Part shown: piece after piece, positions 59,747 to 64,000 of the stretch | Numbering within the stretch: position 1 is the stretch's first letter | How the letters are laid out: every line of letters begins with the position of its first letter | Translations under genes and position numbers: made by a program | Notes under the pieces: model-generated | Told to the model about the DNA's origin: nothing | The model's input: the letters and a program-made list of their open reading frames with translations, nothing else | Databases searched by the model: none | Source of the DNA: Chitinophagaceae bacterium | Lineage (GTDB): Bacteria; Bacteroidota; Bacteroidia; Chitinophagales; Chitinophagaceae | Assembly: GCA_947375185.1 (NCBI GenBank) | Contig: CANCEU010000007.1 | Span: 1-64,000 of the forward strand | Reading direction: 5' to 3' | Length of the DNA stretch: 64,000 nt

Positions 59747-60811
59747 TTAAATTTTGCCTCTTTCATATTGCAATGGCCACTTAATAGTTTCATTTAATTC
59801 CTTGGCTGCGATTAGCGGAAAATAGGGATCTCTAAGTGACAGTCTACCTATTAAAATTAAATCAGCAGATTCATTTTGTAAAATTTCCTCGGCTTGTAGC
59901 GCATTTGTAATAAGACCCACTGCGCCGGTTAAACTTCCTGTTTCTTTTTTTATAGCCTTTGCAAAATGAACCTGATATCCTGGCCCTACCGTAATTTGGG
60001 CGTCATAAATATTTCCTGCAGTAGAGGTATCAATTAAATCAATCCCCTTTTGCTTTAACAATTTTACCAGTTCAATTGATGAAGGTAAATCCCATCCGCC
60101 CTCGCTCCAGTCTGTTGCTGATATCCGAACAAATAAGGGAAGGGTTGTAGGCCAAACCTTTTGAATTGCATCAACTACTTCCAATAACAATCTAATTCTG
60201 TTTTCAAAAGTACCACCATAATCATCGGTTCGAAGGTTGCTTAATGGGGAAAGAAATTGGTGAATGAGATATCCATGTGCTGCATGAATTTCAATAATTT
60301 TATAGCCTGCCTTTAAACTTCGCTCAGCAGCTAACTGAAATGATTTTATCACTTGTGCTATTTGCTCAATGGAAAGTGAATGTGGTGTAGGCGCTCCAGG
60401 TTTAAAAGGAATTTCACTTGGTCCAACAATTTGCCAGCCTTCTTTGTCTAAATTTAAATACCCTCCGCCATTCCAAGGAGTATCGCAGCTGGCTTTTCGG
60501 CCTGCATGTGCCAACTGAACGGCAGGTACGGCCCCTTGACTTTCTATAAATTGTGTGATACGTAAATGCGATTCAATATGTTCGTCCTTCCAAATTCCGA
60601 TATCAAACGGAGAAATTCTGCCTTCGGGCACTACCGCACAGGCTTCCGCAATAATGAGTCCGGCACCACCCACAGCCCTGCTCCCTAAATGCACCAAATG
60701 CCAATCATTTGGGAAACCGTCTTTAGCCGAATATTGACACATGGGTGAAATGGCTAATCTATTTTTAAGTGTAATTGATTTAAGGGGAAGTGGGGAGAAT
60801 AAAATAGACAT
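59747..60811 (-). CDS. NADH:flavin oxidoreductase, old yellow enzyme (YqjM-like)
   Basis: The 354-residue OYE has KNRLAISPMCQYSAKDGFPNDWHLVHLGSRAVGGAGLIIAEA, VQLAHAGRKA, HAAHGYLIHQFLSPLSN and ENRIRLLLEVVDAI, with the FMN-phosphate motif DLILIGRLSLRDPYFP. The CQYSA segment and overall form are those of the YqjM subgroup, which reduces activated alkenes. The frame extends to a TTG at 60832; ATG 60811 is chosen. Divergent from the KdpD-like gene. Confidence 0.92.
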   Translation of the reverse strand: MSILFSPLPLKSITLKNRLAISPMCQYSAKDGFPNDWHLVHLGSRAVGGAGLIIAEACAVVPEGRISPFDIGIWKDEHIESHLRITQFIESQGAVPAVQLAHAGRKASCDTPWNGGGYLNLDKEGWQIVGPSEIPFKPGAPTPHSLSIEQIAQVIKSFQLAAERSLKAGYKIIEIHAAHGYLIHQFLSPLSNLRTDDYGGTFENRIRLLLEVVDAIQKVWPTTLPLFVRISATDWSEGGWDLPSSIELVKLLKQKGIDLIDTSTAGNIYDAQITVGPGYQVHFAKAIKKETGSLTGAVGLITNALQAEEILQNESADLILIGRLSLRDPYFPLIAAKELNETIKWPLQYERGKI

Positions 60812-60875
60812 ATAGGTATTTTGAATTACCAAAAGTACAAAGTAAATATTTACAACTTCTTTATAATATTCGGTC

Positions 60876-60883
60876 TAGTTTTG
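60876..60883 (+). promoter_or_regulatory. -7 element (TAGTTTTG) of the KdpD-like operon
   Basis: A perfect TAnnTTTG 15 bases before the ATG at 60899. No clear -33 element was recognised. Confidence 0.45.
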
Positions 60884-60898
60884 ATTTAATTTACAGGC

Positions 60899-61987
60899 AT
60901 GGCGCAATTTATAACAAGACAAGGTTTTCTATTAAAACGATTTCAACTTCCAATCAGCATAGTTATTGTTGTTGGAGTTTCTATTGTCTTATTTTATTCA
61001 GTTCCTATTTGGGGATATCGTATACCAGCGCTTGTATTGTTAATGGTTGTTTCGTTGTTTGCATTAATTTTTGACATACTTACAGTTATAATCTCGGCAA
61101 TTTTAAGTGCATTAATTTGGAACTTCTTTTTTATCCCACCCTTATTTACATTTCATATTGCAAATGGGGAAGATGGCTTAATGTTTTTGATGTATTTTAT
61201 TATTGCGTTGGTGCATACGACATTGAGTTTTAAAATAAAGGAATCTGAAAAATTAGACAGAGATAAAGCAGATAAAGAAAAATCAATTAAGCTTTATAAT
61301 ACCTTACTTAATTCACTTTCCCATGAACTTAAGACACCAATTGCTGCAATTATTGGAGCTGTTGATACCATCAAAGAAAATAATGCGGAGTTAAGTGATA
61401 ATAATAAAATAGAATTAATAAATCAAATTCAGATTGCAGGACTGAGACTTAATAAAGAAGTGGAAAATTTATTAAATATGAGTCGTCTTGAGTCTGGTAG
61501 TATTAAATTAAAATTAGACTGGACGGATATAAATGAAGTAATTCATATTGTGCTTTCAAAGCTAGATGATAAGTCGAAGGAATATGAAATTCAATTTGTC
61601 ACAAATGAAAGTTTGCCATTAATGAAAATTGACAGCCTGTTGATGGAGCAAGTGCTGTATAATTTAATTTATAATGCCATTTTATATACACCTAAAGGGA
61701 CCGTTATTCAAATTGAAGTAAAAATAGTTGATGAGCAATGTCAAATAGATATTGTTGATAATGGTCCAGGTTTCCCAGCTGCTGAGCAGCCTAATGTTTT
61801 TAAAATGTTTTATAGATTACCACATCACAAAACAGGTGGATCAGGTTTAGGGTTATCAATTGCTAAAGGTTTTGTTGAAGCGCATAATGGCATCATCAAT
61901 TTAGAATCAAATGAAAATGAAGGAGCAAGATTTATCATCAAATTACCTGCAGACTTCTCTTATTTAAATAATATTAATAATGAATAA
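60899..61987 (+). CDS. Short KdpD-like sensor histidine kinase (DUF4118 + HisKA + HATPase)
   Basis: The 362-residue protein has four hydrophobic segments of the DUF4118 domain (residues 18-115, with WNFFFIPPLFTFHIANGEDGLMFLMYF as in KdpD), an H-box SLSHELKTPIAAIIGA, and a HATPase with NLIYNAILYTPKG, VDNGPGFP and GGSGLGLSIAKGF. The large N-terminal KdpD and USP domains and the GAF domain of full KdpD are missing. It overlaps the KdpE-like regulator by 8 bases and lies upstream of kup, so potassium or turgor sensing is likely. Confidence 0.9.
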   Translation: MAQFITRQGFLLKRFQLPISIVIVVGVSIVLFYSVPIWGYRIPALVLLMVVSLFALIFDILTVIISAILSALIWNFFFIPPLFTFHIANGEDGLMFLMYFIIALVHTTLSFKIKESEKLDRDKADKEKSIKLYNTLLNSLSHELKTPIAAIIGAVDTIKENNAELSDNNKIELINQIQIAGLRLNKEVENLLNMSRLESGSIKLKLDWTDINEVIHIVLSKLDDKSKEYEIQFVTNESLPLMKIDSLLMEQVLYNLIYNAILYTPKGTVIQIEVKIVDEQCQIDIVDNGPGFPAAEQPNVFKMFYRLPHHKTGGSGLGLSIAKGFVEAHNGIINLESNENEGARFIIKLPADFSYLNNINNE

Positions 61988-62657
61988 AGAAGAGATACTC
62001 ATCATTGACGATGAGCCACAAATAAGAAAACTTTTGGAAATAAATTTAGAAAGTCAAGGTTATAAAGTGCGACAAGCCGAGACCGCGGCAATGGGTCTTC
62101 AATTGGCAGCTAACCATCCACCTGATTTAATTCTTTTAGACATAGGTCTTCCTGATATGAGCGGACAGGATTTGTTAGTTGAATTAAAAAACTGGTACAA
62201 TCAATCTATCATAATCATTTCGGTACTTGACAATGAAGAGGAAATTGTAAAAGCTTTAGATAACGGCGCAAGCGATTATATTACAAAGCCATTTAGAACT
62301 AATGAATTATTAGCAAGAATTAGAGCTTGTTTAAATAGAAATAAAATAGAAGACAATAAAACAGTTTTATCATTTAATGACCTGCAAATTGATTTGCTAG
62401 CTCGTACTGTAACTGCAAATAATGAAAATGTAAAGTTGACGGCAACTGAATATAAACTACTCATTTTATTTGCAAAAAATGCAGGAAGAGTATTGACCCA
62501 TCAATATATTTTAAAAGAAATATGGGGAGTGGGTTATCAGTCGGATACTCAGTATTTGAGAGTTTTTGTGGGCACCATCCGAAAAAAAATCGAACAAAAT
62601 CCTATTAAACCTCAACACATTGTAACCGAAAGCGGGGTTGGATATCGATTCATTTAA
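61980..62657 (+). CDS. OmpR/KdpE-family response regulator
   Basis: The 225-residue protein has a receiver domain (ILIIDDEPQIRKLL, LILLDIGLPDMSG with the phospho-Asp, and the Lys in ASDYITKPFR). The C-terminal winged-helix domain has VKLTATEYKLLILFAKNAGRVLTHQYILKEIWG and TESGVGYRFI, close to KdpE. It overlaps the kinase gene, so the pair is translationally coupled. The probable target is the kup gene 98 bases downstream; no kdpFABC is in the window. Confidence 0.92.
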   Translation: MNKEEILIIDDEPQIRKLLEINLESQGYKVRQAETAAMGLQLAANHPPDLILLDIGLPDMSGQDLLVELKNWYNQSIIIISVLDNEEEIVKALDNGASDYITKPFRTNELLARIRACLNRNKIEDNKTVLSFNDLQIDLLARTVTANNENVKLTATEYKLLILFAKNAGRVLTHQYILKEIWGVGYQSDTQYLRVFVGTIRKKIEQNPIKPQHIVTESGVGYRFI

Positions 62658-62755
62658 ACTTATAAGTCAATCTTTATAAAATCTTTATACTGTACATGTT
62701 TAATTTATTATTTAGTGATGCATTATAGTCAAACTTTGTGCCCTAAATCAATAAA

Positions 62756-64000
62756 ATGGACAATCAGCATTCGGTTAGTAATAAAGTTACCATTGCAACC
62801 CTTTTAGTAGCGCTAGGTATCATATATGGTGATATTGGAACAAGTCCATTATATGTATTAAGTGCAGTAGTGGGAGATAGAAAAATTGATGAAATTTTAG
62901 TATTCGGTGGAGTTTGTTTAATTTTTTGGACCCTATTTTTTCAAACCACAGTAAAATATATATGGTTAACATTGCGCGCCGATAACCATGGTGAAGGGGG
63001 CGTATTCTCTCTGTTTGCATTGGTTAAGAGATATAGCAAAGGCTTAGCAATCATTACCATATTGGGAGCCACCACTTTGCTTGCAGATGGTATAATTACA
63101 CCACCCATTTCAGTTTCATCTGCAATTGAAGGATTGAATGCGGTGAATGGTTTGGAGAAAATAATTGTTCCTGGAAATGCGCTCACCATTGGAATTACGG
63201 TAGCAATTATCTCCGCCTTGTTCTTTTTTCAAAGGTTCGGCACCCATCTAATTGGAAAGTTTTTTGGTCCAATTATGGCATTGTGGTTTTTTATGATTTT
63301 GATTATTGGTGCTAGTTATGTTTTCCAAAATCCATCCATTTTAAAAATACTAAATCCTTACTATGGATATGAATTATTGGTTAAGTACCCTAAAGGATTT
63401 TGGTTATTGGGCGCAGTATTTTTAGCAACCACAGGAGCTGAAGCATTGTATAGTGATTTGGGTCATTGTGGAGTAAAAAATATTAGACTTACTTGGATAT
63501 TTGTAAAGTTGAGTTTAACTATTAATTATATTGGACAGGCTGCTTGGATTATGAAATTCAAAAGTATAGATGAGGTAAATAATGCCACATTACATGGGTT
63601 AAATCCATTTTTTGAAATGATTCCCCACTGGTTTTTGTTGCCGAGTGTTATTATTGCCACTGCTGCAACTATTATAGCTTCACAAGCATTAATTAGTGGA
63701 TCATTTACCTTGGTTAGTGAAGCAATGAACTTAAATTTTTGGCCAAGAGTTACTGTGCGTCAACCATCTGATATTAAAGGACAAATTTACATACCAAGTG
63801 TAAATAGTATTTTATGGTTTGGATGTATACTTATGATTGTGTATTTTAAAACTTCTATGTCAATGCAGGCCGCTTATGGTTTTTCAATTACGGTTGCAAT
63901 GATGATGACTACTGTCTTATTAAATTTCTATTTGAAATATAGATTAAAATGGGATCAAATTTATGTAACACTAGTAATTGGGCTTTTTGCAATTGTCGAA
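62756..64000 (+). CDS. kup: Kup-type potassium uptake transporter (partial, cut by window end)
   Basis: From ATG 62756 at least 415 codons are open to the right edge. The KUP/HAK hallmarks are present: GIIYGDIGTSPLYVL near residues 22-36, NHGEGGVFSLFAL, LADGIITPPISVSSAIEG, and TGAEALYSDLGHCG, with about ten membrane helices in the visible part. Kup imports potassium with protons. The C-terminal cytoplasmic part is outside the window. A sequence near 62735 (AAACTTTG) is one base off a -7 element. The KdpD/E-like pair directly upstream probably regulates it. Confidence 0.95.
   Translation, partial: MDNQHSVSNKVTIATLLVALGIIYGDIGTSPLYVLSAVVGDRKIDEILVFGGVCLIFWTLFFQTTVKYIWLTLRADNHGEGGVFSLFALVKRYSKGLAIITILGATTLLADGIITPPISVSSAIEGLNAVNGLEKIIVPGNALTIGITVAIISALFFFQRFGTHLIGKFFGPIMALWFFMILIIGASYVFQNPSILKILNPYYGYELLVKYPKGFWLLGAVFLATTGAEALYSDLGHCGVKNIRLTWIFVKLSLTINYIGQAAWIMKFKSIDEVNNATLHGLNPFFEMIPHWFLLPSVIIATAATIIASQALISGSFTLVSEAMNLNFWPRVTVRQPSDIKGQIYIPSVNSILWFGCILMIVYFKTSMSMQAAYGFSITVAMMMTTVLLNFYLKYRLKWDQIYVTLVIGLFAIVE

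Noticed and set aside
62728-62742. Promoter for kup at AAACTTTG
   Set aside because: One mismatch at the critical T of TAnnTTTG and no -33 element; kept only as a comment under kup.
1-64000. tRNA, rRNA, CRISPR arrays and insertion sequences
   Set aside because: I looked for cloverleaf-like tails, regular spacer repeats and transposase motifs (DDE, HUH) and saw none; a covariance-model scan would be decisive for RNAs.

Overview
The window looks like a chromosomal segment of a low-GC, AT-rich Bacteroidota bacterium, most likely of the Chitinophagales/Sphingobacteriales type. The signs are: signal peptides ending in A-Q, promoters matching the Bacteroidota -7 element TAnnTTTG, families largely confined to that phylum (DUF6370, DUF5777, DUF6600, TonB receptors with an N-terminal heavy-metal domain, barrel-less plug proteins), a minimal TatA/TatC system without TatB, and GH3/GH32 glycan enzymes. 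I saw no rRNA, tRNA, CRISPR array, insertion sequence or prophage. No gene-free stretch exceeds 300 bases. Family names come from reading the protein sequences; no database search was run.

Layout. 1-2200: end of an unknown gene, a higBA toxin-antitoxin pair, then small stress-type proteins (DUF4260, VOC, DoxX). 2200-8500: mostly minus strand, with a flavin reductase coupled to a photolyase that lacks its iron-sulfur cysteines, a TIM-barrel sugar isomerase-like protein, a VanZ-like protein, tatC and tatA, and a phytanoyl-CoA dioxygenase. 8500-13400: two Tat-exported Gfo/Idh/MocA oxidoreductases flanking a TolB-like propeller, then a YdeI-like protein with a C-terminal CDGSH motif. 13400-19450: DUF4153 membrane protein, an exported glutamate-racemase homologue, and a cysteine-rich, probably metal-related exported set. 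19450-25100: aldehyde dehydrogenase with DUF779 and a divergent AraC regulator, then a tight SDR / Tat-exported NIF3 / EamA operon. 25100-31600: PepSY-like protein, acetyltransferase, exported peptidase and hydrolases, AraC regulator.

31650-34640 is a five-gene minus-strand operon: two haem lipoproteins, YceI, a DUF5777 barrel and an anchored OB-fold protein. It is the best candidate here for an undescribed envelope system. 34880-42300: GH3, DODA-type dioxygenase, GNAT, pirin, carboxylesterase and DEAD-box helicase. 42300-45300: a small Cys/His protein plus an HMA-TonB receptor, probably for metal handling. 45300-50060: PhnA, DUF6600 lipoprotein, methyltransferase, arginase and GH32. 50040-58600: LTA-synthase-like enzyme, MG2/plug protein, DUF421, second GH3, CDGSH protein and DUF1569. 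58600-64000: alcohol dehydrogenase, old yellow enzyme, and a short KdpD-like kinase with KdpE-like regulator directly ahead of a Kup potassium transporter cut by the window edge.

The genes suggest an aerobic or microaerobic heterotroph living on plant or algal glycans, with strong investment in exported enzymes (signal peptidase and Tat routes), metal and redox handling, and light or UV repair.
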